Positions 13,874 to 21,408 of a DNA stretch of 64,000 nucleotides are shown in pieces. Position 1 is the stretch's first letter, and every line of letters begins with the position of its first letter. This stretch comes from Streptomyces capitiformicae. Lineage in GTDB: Bacteria > Actinomycetota > Actinomycetes > Streptomycetales > Streptomycetaceae. The stretch lies in the NCBI RefSeq assembly GCF_002214185.1, contig NZ_CP022161.1, positions 2,355,767 to 2,419,766 on the forward strand. Direction: 5' to 3'. The notes beneath the pieces were generated by a model. It saw nothing but the letters and a program-made list of their open reading frames with translations, searched no databases and had not been told where the DNA came from. The translations under genes were made by a program, and so were the position numbers.

Positions 13874-15790
13874 TCAGAGCTGGCCGAGCGCCCAAAAACC
13901 CACAGCGAAGCAGGCCAGCGCGAGCAGCAGTACCGGAATGACGACCTTCGCGGGCGGGCCGGGACGACGCCGGGAGATCGCCCCCGATCGGCGTGGAACC
14001 TGCGCGAGCTGAGCGGTGTATGAACCAGTAGAGGCATACGCGTGCTGCTGCACCGCCGAGGTCGGGGCCTGAGAGAGGCCCAGCGGCGGGTGCGGCTGGG
14101 GGGAGGGGACATGCGTGGGTTCGGGGTGCGGGGCGTGCAGCGGCGTCGCGTCGGGGGGAGTGGTCTGCTGCTCCTGTTGGTGCTGTGGGTAGGCGGGCGC
14201 GTGCTGCTGCTCCGTCTGGCGCGTGGGCGCGTGGGCGGCCAGGACTTGGGGCGGGGGCAGATGGAAGCTGCCGGTGTCCGACATCGTGGACGGTCGCGGT
14301 GGCACGGGGTCGCGGTCGGGCCGTGGCGGTACGGCGGCGGGCGACGGTTCGGGCGATACGTGGCCGGTGTGGGCCGAAGACGAAGAGCCCGGGCCCTGGT
14401 GCCACTGCCCGGAGTCGGCTCCGGAGCCGGTCTGGGGCGGGGCGTTGATGGGCATGGGGGGCGGCGATATGGAGCCCGTGTAGGGAGGTTGAGGCAGGGA
14501 GTCCGCAGGCACAGCGGGGGGCACCGAGCCTGTGCCGGGCTGCGAGGGCGGGTCCTGGGCTGCCAGGACCTGGGGTGGCGCGGGGAGCGGAGGGTGCTGG
14601 GGCGGCGGTGGCGTCACGTCCACGCCGGACGATGACAGGTCTCCCGCATCCTGCGATGGGTTTCCGGGGACCGGCCGCGAGGACGAAGGCGACGCAGACG
14701 AAGAGGACGTTGCGGAGGGAGGAACCGAGGAAAGCGAAGACGAGTAAGGCGAGGAGGAGTAAGGCGAGGAGGAGGGCGAAGGCGTAGACGGAACGAGCGA
14801 GTTGGAAGACGCGTCCATGCTCGGGTGAGGAGTGTGCGTACCCCGACTGGGAGTTGATGAGGACTTGCCGCCGGTGCCCGTACCGATGCTGTCCAGCCCT
14901 GACGCTCGCTGCAGTGGTCCTTCGGGGCCGAACCCCTGTGGGAGTGGGCCGAGTTGGTCGAAGACGTCCACGAGCTCGTCGTCGGGCCCGGGCTCGGGCA
15001 GGAGCTCGGTGGCCGCGGCAAGGGCTTTGCGGGCGCCCGTCGCGGTGCGGAAGCGGGCGTTCGGGTCCGGCTGGAGCAGGGTGGCGATCACCTGCCACAG
15101 GGGCTCGGGGATGCCCCGAGGGGCCTTCGGTGTGCCGTGGGCGGCGAAGTGCTCGATGAGCGCCTTGGCATCGGGTTTGGCGCCCTCCAGCAGGTAGAGG
15201 GCGACAAGGCCCACCGCGAACAGGTCGGCCGGGAAGTCCGGGTCCGCGCCCAGCATCTGCTCGGGGGCGAAGTAACCCGGCGTTCCCACCACGTAGTTGG
15301 TCTCGGTCAGCCGGGGTTCGCCCAGGCGCATGGCGATGCCGAAGTCGGACAGCCGCAGCCGTGGCCGGGCCGTGCCGGTGGCTTCCAGGAGCACGTTGGC
15401 GGGCTTGATGTCGCGGTGGATCACGTTTTCCGCGTGCACGGCGGCGAGGCCGGACAGCAACTGGTCGAGCAGCTCGCAGACGTAGGCGGGCGGAAGGGGG
15501 CCGTAGTCGTTGATGAGATTGACCAGGGAACCCCCGGCGACCAGGTCCATGGTGAACAGGACCTTGTCGTCGTCGGCGGCCCAGCTGGCGGGCGCGAGCA
15601 CATGGGGGTGATCGATCCGTACGGCCTGTTCGCGGACGAACCGCAGCAGGGCGTGTGCGTCGCGCTGCTGCAGGACCTTGGCGGCCACGTACCGGCGGCG
15701 CCGGTGGTCCCAGGTGCGCCAGACCGCGCCGACTCCTCCGCGTCCGATCGGGTCGACCAGTTCGTACCGGCCGGCGAAGACCTCACCCAT
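13874..15790 (-). CDS. Ser/Thr protein kinase with Pro/Ser-rich region and C-terminal TM
   Basis: A 638-aa Hanks-type kinase. The ATP-site lysine is in YVAAKVL (residue 38), the catalytic loop is HRDIKPANV (HRD 125-127) and DFG is at 149-151; the activation segment ends GTPGYFAPEQ. After residue 280 comes a long disordered Pro/Ser/Gln-rich segment with SSPYSSSPYSS repeats, then a C-terminal transmembrane helix (VVIPVLLLALACFAVGFWAL) and almost no external domain. It has no PASTA, so it differs from PknB at 25.2 kb. Start choice: ATG 15790 opens MGEVFAGRYEL, typical for the family. An ATG at 15847 is possible. The substrate is unknown; the HTH gene upstream is a natural candidate partner. Confidence 0.88.
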   Translation of the reverse strand: MGEVFAGRYELVDPIGRGGVGAVWRTWDHRRRRYVAAKVLQQRDAHALLRFVREQAVRIDHPHVLAPASWAADDDKVLFTMDLVAGGSLVNLINDYGPLPPAYVCELLDQLLSGLAAVHAENVIHRDIKPANVLLEATGTARPRLRLSDFGIAMRLGEPRLTETNYVVGTPGYFAPEQMLGADPDFPADLFAVGLVALYLLEGAKPDAKALIEHFAAHGTPKAPRGIPEPLWQVIATLLQPDPNARFRTATGARKALAAATELLPEPGPDDELVDVFDQLGPLPQGFGPEGPLQRASGLDSIGTGTGGKSSSTPSRGTHTPHPSMDASSNSLVPSTPSPSSSPYSSSPYSSSLSSVPPSATSSSSASPSSSRPVPGNPSQDAGDLSSSGVDVTPPPPQHPPLPAPPQVLAAQDPPSQPGTGSVPPAVPADSLPQPPYTGSISPPPMPINAPPQTGSGADSGQWHQGPGSSSSAHTGHVSPEPSPAAVPPRPDRDPVPPRPSTMSDTGSFHLPPPQVLAAHAPTRQTEQQHAPAYPQHQQEQQTTPPDATPLHAPHPEPTHVPSPQPHPPLGLSQAPTSAVQQHAYASTGSYTAQLAQVPRRSGAISRRRPGPPAKVVIPVLLLALACFAVGFWALGQL

Positions 15791-16052
15791 GGCTGTGCGT
15801 CGTTCCCCCTTCGGCTCCCCCCTTGGCTGCCCGTCGGCGGAGGGCACGGCGCTGGTGCCGCCCTCCGCGGAGCCGGTTTCCGCTCACCGGCTCTTCTCGG
15901 AGCTGGCTTCCGTCCTTCCGCCCCCCTATCGCTCCGCGACGCTCTCGTCCGCTGTTCCTCACCTGCCTCTCGGCCGGCTCTTTCGGAGCCTACGTCCACA
16001 TCTCCATGGCTCGTTCGGGACCTGCTGGATCCCTTGTCCCCCTCATCGGTCG
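15791..16052. other. spacer upstream of the kinase gene
   Basis: About 260 bp without a gene. An inverted repeat AGCCGGT (15871-15877) / ACCGGCT (15886-15892) lies about 80 bp before the kinase start and could be a regulator site. Kinase promoter elements are not obvious. Confidence 0.35.
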
Positions 16053-16088
16053 GGCCCGGTCGTCGAACCCCCTTTCGATGACCGGGCC
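16053..16088 (-). terminator. terminator of the HTH gene
   Basis: A 15-bp stem with one G:U pair (16053-16067 with 16074-16088, loop CCCCCT), just past the stop of the minus-strand HTH gene. Confidence 0.65.
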
Positions 16089-16094
16089 TTGGAC

Positions 16095-16643
16095 TCAGTT
16101 CTGGTGGGACTGGTAGTGCGCCACCGCGTCCGAGGTGCGGCCCGCGCCGTACACCCGGAGGAACTCTGCCAGTTCCGGGTGGGTCGGGGCGAGGGTGTCC
16201 GCCGCCTCGATGATGTCGCCCGCGGCCGCGACCGAGCGCAGCAGCGACTGGATCTCGCGGACGACCCGCTTGACCGTCGGCGCCCCCGAACTCGTCGTCG
16301 ACTGTGTGGTGTTGCTGAGCACGGATCCCCCCTGTGACTTCTTGATCTCGTCCATGCGCTCGGTCGCCTCGGCGGCGCTCACGCTGCCGTCCGCGACCTG
16401 ACCCGCGAGGTCCTGCAGCAGCTGAACCCGCTGGACCACTGCCGGATTGCCGATCTTGGCACGCTGACCGCTCATCAGCTGCGACAGCATAGGTGCGGAC
16501 AGCCCCAGTACCCCCGCGAGACGAGCCTGGTTGAGACCCAGATCCTCGATGAGCCTACGGAAGAGCGCCCCCAACGGCTCTCCGTACCAGTTCCGCTGCA
16601 GCTCCCGAGCTCTTGCGGTCGCTTCCTGCTGTGCGGCGTCCAT
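16095..16643 (-). CDS. helix-turn-helix transcriptional regulator
   Basis: A 182-aa protein. A Cro/CI-type HTH lies near residues 30-65 (LNQARLAGVLGLSAPMLSQL), followed by a coiled, Gln/Ser/Thr-rich linker (SVLSNTTQSTTSSG) and a C-terminal helical domain ending in AEFLRVYGAGRTSDAVAHYQ. The pattern is a conserved single-copy streptomycete regulator next to tRNA-Ala and a kinase gene. ATG 16643 is selected over ATG 16703 because GGGGAGACGC precedes it. A perfect 8-bp-arm palindrome 32 bp upstream is a likely self-operator. Confidence 0.8.
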   Translation of the reverse strand: MDAAQQEATARARELQRNWYGEPLGALFRRLIEDLGLNQARLAGVLGLSAPMLSQLMSGQRAKIGNPAVVQRVQLLQDLAGQVADGSVSAAEATERMDEIKKSQGGSVLSNTTQSTTSSGAPTVKRVVREIQSLLRSVAAAGDIIEAADTLAPTHPELAEFLRVYGAGRTSDAVAHYQSHQN

Positions 16644-16674
16644 TGCGTCTCCCCATCGCTTCCCCAAATACCGC

Positions 16675-16692
16675 GGTTCGCTGTAGCGAACC
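16675..16692. promoter_or_regulatory. palindromic operator candidate of the HTH gene
   Basis: GGTTCGCT (16675-16682), GT, AGCGAACC (16685-16692): perfect arms of 8 bp, centred about 40 bp before the HTH start codon. Position and symmetry fit negative autoregulation. Confidence 0.6.
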
Positions 16693-16742
16693 ACGACGAG
16701 CATCTTACGGAGAGTGGTCGTTCACGGGGACCCCCAATCTTT

Positions 16743-16773
16743 TTGCGAGATCCAGGGGATGACCCGGTACTCT
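16743..16773 (+). promoter_or_regulatory. candidate tRNA-Ala promoter
   Basis: TTGCGA at 16743-16748 and TACTCT at 16768-16773 with a 19-bp spacer, about 50 bp before the tRNA. Confidence 0.35.
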
Positions 16774-16824
16774 GGTCTGCGGCGCCCCCGGTGGTCGGCA
16801 CTTCCGGGTGGACGCTTCCCTTCC

Positions 16825-16897
16825 GGGGCCTTAGCTCAGTTGGTAGAGCGCTGTCTTTGCATGGCAGATGTCAGGGGTTCGACTCCCCTAGGCTCCA
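16825..16897 (+). tRNA. tRNA-Ala (TGC anticodon)
   Basis: Acceptor GGGGCCT (16825-16831) pairs with AGGCTCC (16890-16896, one G:U). D-arm AGCTCAGTTGGTAGAGC, anticodon stem CTGTC/GGCAG with TGC at 16858-16860, T-arm GGGGTTCGACTCCCC. No encoded CCA: the discriminator A at 16897 is followed by CAG. Confidence 0.97.
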
Positions 16898-16906
16898 CAG
16901 CGGATC

Positions 16907-16948
16907 GGCCGGGCCGGATGTCGTAGGACCTCCGGCCCGGCCTTTTTT
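16907..16948 (+). terminator. terminator after tRNA-Ala
   Basis: A 12-bp perfect stem GGCCGGGCCGGA (16907-16918) / TCCGGCCCGGCC (16931-16942) followed by six T. Confidence 0.88.
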
Positions 16949-17191
16949 CCTGCGGCAGAGACCAGGGTCTCCGGTAGCGCTCGATCCGGGCTCGTCGCGA
17001 TCGTTATCGGTGCACTGCTCGGGAAGGTGGGCTCTGGAGCGGGGTGACGGGTGATGGCACGTGTCGGCGTGCGCATATGCGAAAACCGCGGTCTGGATCA
17101 CAGTTCGACGCGCCCAGACGGGTCCATCACTCTTTGCAACCGGATTGACACATTCCGGGAATGCGTTCCGGGGGCTCTGGCGGTGGCGGAC
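16949..17191. other. spacer between tRNA-Ala terminator and parS
   Basis: No gene, RNA or clear regulatory element recognised. ORFs crossing it lack coding bias. Confidence 0.4.
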
Positions 17192-17205
17192 GTTTCACGT
17201 GAAAC
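17192..17205. other. parS: parS centromere site (perfect)
   Basis: GTTTCACGTGAAAC, the ParB-binding palindrome of Streptomyces, about 17 kb from oriC. ParB bound at the many origin-proximal parS sites organises and segregates chromosomes during sporulation. It lies between tRNA-Ala and the terminator of the DUF5324 gene. Confidence 0.95.
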
Positions 17206-17206
17206 G

Positions 17207-17252
17207 GCCCTGTGCGGGCAGGATGGCTTCAAGTCTCCTGCCCACACAGGGC
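17207..17252 (-). terminator. terminator of the DUF5324 gene
   Basis: A 17-bp stem with one mismatch (17207-17223 with 17236-17252), just beyond the minus-strand stop and only 1 bp from the parS site. Confidence 0.75.
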
Positions 17253-17266
17253 TGTTGGGGGATGCC

Positions 17267-17968
17267 TCAGCGGCGCTCGTCGCGTTCCGCCGCCTCGTCC
17301 TCGGCCTGCTTGGCCTGGACCTCCGGGTCGAGGGCGGACTGGTCACTGCCGTCGACGGAGGACAGCCGGCCGGGGTCGGAGACCTCTGTGGCGGCGGGAG
17401 GCTCGACCAGCCAGTCGGGGTTGGCCTGCTTGTCCCACCACTTCCATGCGGCGAAGGCGCCACCCGCCAGGACACCCAGCACGGCCAGCCCCTTGAAGGC
17501 GCGGCCGAGCCTGGCGCGGCGCTGCTGCTTGCGCACCAGCTTCTGGATCTGCTGGGGCGACACCTGCCCGCGCAGCGCGGCCAACGCCGCCGCACCGCGG
17601 GACGCGGCCTCCTCTCGGACGGGACCGGCCACGGCCACCGCCTGCTCGATGCGTGGACGCGAGTAGTCGGCGGCGTGGCGAGCCGCCTTACGCGTGCGGA
17701 CGGCGGCCTCATGGGCCGCATGGTCGACCTTCGGCGGCACATGCGTGCGGGCCTGTTCCAGACGCGGGACGACATGGGCGCCGTACTGGACGCGTGCCTG
17801 TTCTGCGGCCTGCGACACCTTTGGCGCGAGTCGTACGCGTGCCTCGTGCGCGTAGTGCGAGGCCTTGTCCTTGGCCGTGTCGGCGTAGGGCGCCACCACT
17901 TCCGCGGCGTGCAGCACGCTGTCCTTCGCCGAGCCGGTCGCGGCGCGCACGCTATCGATGCGGGTCAC
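17267..17968 (-). CDS. DUF5324 family protein
   Basis: A 233-aa protein made largely of amphipathic Ala/Glu/Arg-rich helix with repeated basic-acidic heptads (about residues 10-150). A single hydrophobic segment (FKGLAVLGVLAGGAFAAWKWW) follows, then a short acidic tail with DPEVQAKQAEDEAAERDERR. This is the layout of the streptomycete DUF5324 family, for which no function is known. The coiled region resembles apolipoprotein- or LEA-like proteins. GAGGAGGATCC precedes ATG 17968. Confidence 0.8.
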   Translation of the reverse strand: MTRIDSVRAATGSAKDSVLHAAEVVAPYADTAKDKASHYAHEARVRLAPKVSQAAEQARVQYGAHVVPRLEQARTHVPPKVDHAAHEAAVRTRKAARHAADYSRPRIEQAVAVAGPVREEAASRGAAALAALRGQVSPQQIQKLVRKQQRRARLGRAFKGLAVLGVLAGGAFAAWKWWDKQANPDWLVEPPAATEVSDPGRLSSVDGSDQSALDPEVQAKQAEDEAAERDERR

Positions 17969-18331
17969 GGGATCCTCCTCCTCGGTGGCGTACGGTAATT
18001 CGACTTTCCACCCTTTTGGGGATCATGCCTCCCGGAACGCTCCGGGGCATGTGAGGGCGGGCATCCGGGTCATGGGCGCCGACTCCGCGAGACCAGGGAG
18101 CAGGAAACGCTCAAGATCCGGAGATGTGCAATAGCGGATGAATACGGGGCAACGGGAACTTGTCCGTGACAGTGCCGACAATGCCACGGATCGTCGCGAA
18201 GCGCGCCGATACCGGCGGTACTCGACGGGTTTTCCGCACGGCCGCCGCACGAGGGTGTGGCCGTCGGGCGACGCGGAGCCCCGTCCGTGCGAGGATCGGG
18301 GGAGTTCACAGAGGACAACGGAAGGCAGATC
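17969..18331. promoter_or_regulatory. divergent spacer, DUF5324 / cyclophilin
   Basis: A 363-bp divergent intergenic region that must hold both promoters. No hexamer pair or palindrome stands out, and ORFs in it lack coding bias. Confidence 0.35.
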
Positions 18332-18865
18332 GTGGCTGAGCAGCTGTACGCCACCCTGAAGACCAACCACGGCGACATCGAGGTGCGGCTGCTGCCGAAC
18401 CACGCGCCCAAGACGGTCCGTAACTTCGTCGAGCTCGCCCAGGGCGAGCGTGAGTGGACCAATCCGGCCACCGGCCAGAAGTCCACGGACAAGCTCTACG
18501 ACGGCACGGTCTTCCACCGGGTGATCAGCGGATTCATGATCCAGGGCGGTGACCCCCTGGGCAACGGCACCGGCGGTCCCGGCTACCAGTTCGCGGACGA
18601 GTTCCACCCGGACCTCGCCTTCGACAAGCCCTACCTGCTGGCCATGGCCAACGCCGGCCCGGGCACCAACGGCTCGCAGTTCTTCATCACGGTCGCCCCG
18701 ACGGCGTGGCTGACCCGCAAGCACACCATCTTCGGCGAGGTCGTCGACGCGGCCAGCCAGAAGGTCGTGGACGCCATCGCGAGCATCCAGACCAACCCGC
18801 GCACCGACCGCCCGGTCAACGACGTCGTCATCGAGTCGGTCGTCGTCGAGACCCGCCAGGGCTGA
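18332..18865 (+). CDS. ppiA: cyclophilin-type peptidyl-prolyl isomerase
   Basis: Catalyses cis-trans isomerisation of X-Pro bonds in the cytoplasm. The 177-aa product has FHRVISGFMIQGGDP with the catalytic arginine, GSQFFITVAPTAWL, and the expected final strand. No signal peptide is visible. The GTG at 18332 (VAEQLYATLKT) is chosen because GGAAGG at 18320-18325 precedes it and the fold starts there. It is followed by a terminator and the rhomboid gene in the same direction. Confidence 0.93.
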   Translation: MAEQLYATLKTNHGDIEVRLLPNHAPKTVRNFVELAQGEREWTNPATGQKSTDKLYDGTVFHRVISGFMIQGGDPLGNGTGGPGYQFADEFHPDLAFDKPYLLAMANAGPGTNGSQFFITVAPTAWLTRKHTIFGEVVDAASQKVVDAIASIQTNPRTDRPVNDVVIESVVVETRQG

Positions 18866-18915
18866 GCCCTCCACGGCTCACCGCGAGGGCCGAACCCGAA
18901 GGGTCACCGGGCCCC

Positions 18916-18960
18916 CGAAGGGTTCACGAGGTCCCGAAGGGTTCACGAGGTCCCGAAGGG
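18916..18960 (+). repeat. 19-bp tandem repeat, 2.4 copies
   Basis: The unit CGAAGGGTTCACGAGGTCC occurs at 18916-18934 and 18935-18953 with a partial third copy to 18960. A diverged copy precedes it. It lies between the ppiA stop and the terminator. Confidence 0.9.
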
Positions 18961-18967
18961 AACTATT

Positions 18968-18999
18968 CGCCCCGCTCATCCGTAAGGATGGGCGGGGCC
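18968..18999 (+). terminator. terminator after ppiA
   Basis: A 12-bp stem with one G:U pair (18970-18981 with 18986-18997, loop GTAA). Confidence 0.65.
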
Positions 19000-19031
19000 G
19001 ACGCGTTCCAGGGACGACACGGAGGGACACC

Positions 19032-19922
19032 ATGGACCAGGTGCCGGGCAGCTCGCAGGACGCGCAGAGCCTGCCCACCTGCTACCGGCACCCGGACCGC
19101 GAGACGGGCATCCGCTGCACCCGCTGCGAGCGTCCCATCTGCCCCGAGTGCATGGTGAGTGCCTCCGTGGGCTTCCAATGCCCCGAATGCGTCCGCAACG
19201 GCTCAGGGACGGGGCACGCGCCGTCCGCCTCCCAGCCCCGCACCCTCGCGGGCGGCACGGTCGCCGCCGACCCCCGGCTCCTCACCAAGCTCCTGGTCGG
19301 CGTGAACCTGCTGGTCTTCCTGGTCCAGCTCTCGCTGGGCGACCGCTTCACTGACCGGTTCGACCTCATCGGGCGGGCATGGGTCCCGGAACTGGGCACC
19401 ACGCTCCAGGGCGTCGCCGAAGGACAGTGGTACCGGCTGCTGACATCGATGTTCCTGCATGGCAGTGTCATGCACATCGCTTTCAACATGCTCAGCCTGT
19501 GGTGGATCGGCGGCCCGCTGGAGGCGGCCCTCGGCCGCGGCCGCTACCTCGCGCTCTACTTCATCTCCGGCTTCGCGGGCAGCGCGCTCACCTATCTCCT
19601 CGCCGAGCCGAACCAGGCTTCCCTCGGTGCCTCCGGCGCCATCTTCGGCCTCTTCGGCGCGACGGCCGTCCTCATGCGTCGCCTGAAGTACGACATGCGC
19701 CCGGTCATCATCCTGCTGGTGATCAACCTGGTCATCACCTTCGGCTGGTCCAGCATTGCCTGGCAGGCCCACGTAGGCGGCCTCGTCGGCGGTGTCCTGA
19801 TCGGCTACGCGATGGTCCACGCACCGCGCGACCGCCGGGGGCTGATCCAGTACGGCGTGTGTGCCCTGGTGATGGTCGCCGTGGTGGTCATGACGCTGGT
19901 CAGGACCGCTCAGCTCGTCTGA
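19032..19922 (+). CDS. rhomboid intramembrane serine protease
   Basis: A 296-aa polytopic protease. The N-terminus carries a zinc-ribbon-like B-box (CYRHPDRETGIRCTRCERPICPECM, then CPEC) before the membrane domain, a fusion usual in actinobacteria. The active-site serine is in GASGAIFG (Ser201), its partner histidine in AHVGGLVGG (His247), and the HIAFNMLSLWWIG loop matches the family L1/TM2 region. It cleaves membrane proteins within the bilayer; substrates are unknown. GGAGGG precedes ATG 19032. It converges with crgA. Confidence 0.93.
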   Translation: MDQVPGSSQDAQSLPTCYRHPDRETGIRCTRCERPICPECMVSASVGFQCPECVRNGSGTGHAPSASQPRTLAGGTVAADPRLLTKLLVGVNLLVFLVQLSLGDRFTDRFDLIGRAWVPELGTTLQGVAEGQWYRLLTSMFLHGSVMHIAFNMLSLWWIGGPLEAALGRGRYLALYFISGFAGSALTYLLAEPNQASLGASGAIFGLFGATAVLMRRLKYDMRPVIILLVINLVITFGWSSIAWQAHVGGLVGGVLIGYAMVHAPRDRRGLIQYGVCALVMVAVVVMTLVRTAQLV

Positions 19923-19943
19923 GCCGGCATCGATACGGCACTG

Positions 19944-20155
19944 TTGTCCACAGACTGTGGCGGATCTTGTGCATAGGGTGCGGGAACAGGCGTGCCCCCT
20001 GTCGCTCACCTGTGTTTTCGCAGGTCAGGCAGGGGGCGAACGTGTTTACGGATGCCAGTGGGTCAGTCATACCGGCGTCAACGCCCGATGGGTTATCCAC
20101 AGATGGTCTTTCTTTTCCCCATGTGGATAACCCCTGTGGATAACTCCGTGGACAG
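19944..20155. promoter_or_regulatory. DnaA-box cluster between rhomboid gene and crgA
   Basis: TTGTCCACA at 19944-19952, TTATCCACA at 20093-20101, TGTGGATAA at 20122-20130 and 20135-20143, and a weaker CGTGGACAG at 20147-20155. Four of the five match DnaA consensus boxes exactly (TTGTCCACA or TTATCCACA). The genes on both sides end here, so no promoter is expected; a DnaA-titration or replication-control locus fits better. A DnaA-box cluster outside oriC that restrains initiation has been described in S. coelicolor; whether this is its counterpart is an inference. Confidence 0.8.
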
Positions 20156-20190
20156 CTCTGGGGAGAGCTGGTCTCACGGGGTCGGGACTG

Positions 20191-20445
20191 CTACTTCCAC
20201 TGGGTCGAGACGCCGAATCCGGCGGCGATGAAGCCGAAGCCGACCACGATGTTCCAGTTGCCGAGCGTTTCGATGGGCAGCGAGCCGTCGGTCACATAGA
20301 AGACGACGATCCAGGCGAGGCCGATGAGGAACATGGCCAGCATCACCGGCGCCACCCAGCCGCGGCTGTTCAGCTTGATATTCGTGGCCTGCTTGGACGG
20401 CGGCGGCGTGTAGTCGGCCTTCTTGCGGATACGTGACTTCGGCAC
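20191..20445 (-). CDS. crgA: cell division protein CrgA
   Basis: An 84-aa membrane protein that in Streptomyces inhibits FtsZ-ring formation and coordinates aerial growth and septation, and in mycobacteria bridges FtsZ and wall-synthesis proteins. A basic N-terminus ([16 protein letters not shown]) precedes two transmembrane helices, [20 protein letters not shown] and [19 protein letters not shown]. The GTG at 20445 follows AGGAGA; the longer open frame upstream has no support. Length and order (rhomboid, crgA, DUF881, sortase, pabA, pknB) match other streptomycetes. Confidence 0.93.
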   Translation of the reverse strand: MPKSRIRKKADYTPPPSKQATNIKLNSRGWVAPVMLAMFLIGLAWIVVFYVTDGSLPIETLGNWNIVVGFGFIAAGFGVSTQWK

Positions 20446-20587
20446 GAGGGTCTCTCCTGTCGATGCGCTGCGTGGCCGCGCAGGGAACTGTGGCGGGCTC
20501 CGGGGCAGCGTACAAGGGGACACTGAATGCTCCCCCGGGCGTCCGTTAGCGTAGTGCTTCCGTGGCGCCTAAGGAGATAAGGGTACG

Positions 20588-21391
20588 TTGAGCAATTCAG
20601 CCGACTCCCCCGCGGCCGGTTCCGGTGACCTTGCCGCCCCGAGCGGCGACGCCGCCTCCCGGGGAGGTTTGCGGCCCGTGCGCGTGCTCACCGTGGGGGT
20701 CTTCGCCCTCGCCGGGCTGATCTTCTTCACGAGCTTCGACACGGCCAAGGGCACGAACATCCGTACGGACGCCTCGCTGCTCAAGCTCTCCGACCTGATC
20801 CAGGAGCGCAGCCACAAGAACGGGCAGCTCGACGAGTCCAACGCGGTGCTCCGGGACGACGTCGAGGCCCTCGCCGAGCGGGACGACGGCAGCACCGAGG
20901 CCGAGGACGCGCGGCTCAAGGCCCTGGAGAAGAACGCCGGCACCCAGAAGCTCAAGGGCGACGCCATCACCGTCACCCTCGATGACGCCCCGCCGGACGC
21001 CACCGCCAAGCTCCCCGGTTACCCCGACCCGCAGCCCGACTACCTGGTCATCCACCAGCAGGACCTCCAGGCCGTGGTGAACGCGCTGTGGCTGGGCGGC
21101 GCCGAGGGCATCAAGGTCATGGACCAGCGGCTGATCTCCACCAGCGCCGTGCGGTGCGTCGGTAACACCCTGATCCTCCAGGGCCGCGTCTACTCGCCCC
21201 CGTACAAGATCCAGGCGGTTGGTGACCCGGAGAAGCTCCAGAGGGCGCTCACGGCGTCCGAGGCGATCCAGAACTACATGGTGTACGTCAACGTCTACGG
21301 GCTCGGCTGGAAAGTCACCGAGGACGGCCCGGTGACTCTTCCCGGCTACTCGGGCACAGTGGATCTGAAGTACGCGAAGCCCGTGGAGTAA
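20588..21391 (+). CDS. DUF881 protein, division-associated
   Basis: A 267-aa bitopic membrane protein. A short cytoplasmic N-terminus and one TM helix (VLTVGVFALAGLIFFTSF) are followed by a predicted coiled region (residues 60-125) and a DUF881 domain with VNALWLGGAEGIKVMDQRLI and GRVYSPPYKIQAVGDP. DUF881 proteins are common beside division and wall genes in actinobacteria and may bind wall or divisome components; the function is undetermined. The likely start is the rare TTG at 20588, placed 11 bp after AAGGAG (20571-20576). The first of three sortases follows after 17 bp. Confidence 0.85.
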   Translation: MSNSADSPAAGSGDLAAPSGDAASRGGLRPVRVLTVGVFALAGLIFFTSFDTAKGTNIRTDASLLKLSDLIQERSHKNGQLDESNAVLRDDVEALAERDDGSTEAEDARLKALEKNAGTQKLKGDAITVTLDDAPPDATAKLPGYPDPQPDYLVIHQQDLQAVVNALWLGGAEGIKVMDQRLISTSAVRCVGNTLILQGRVYSPPYKIQAVGDPEKLQRALTASEAIQNYMVYVNVYGLGWKVTEDGPVTLPGYSGTVDLKYAKPVE

Positions 21392-21408
21392 CGGCAGCCG
21401 GGGGACCC

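Noticed and set aside
12302..14023. 573-codon plus-strand frame overlapping the secreted protein gene
   Set aside because: Arg/Gly-rich off-frame translation. The frame starting at 12309 has the signal peptide and TM helix.
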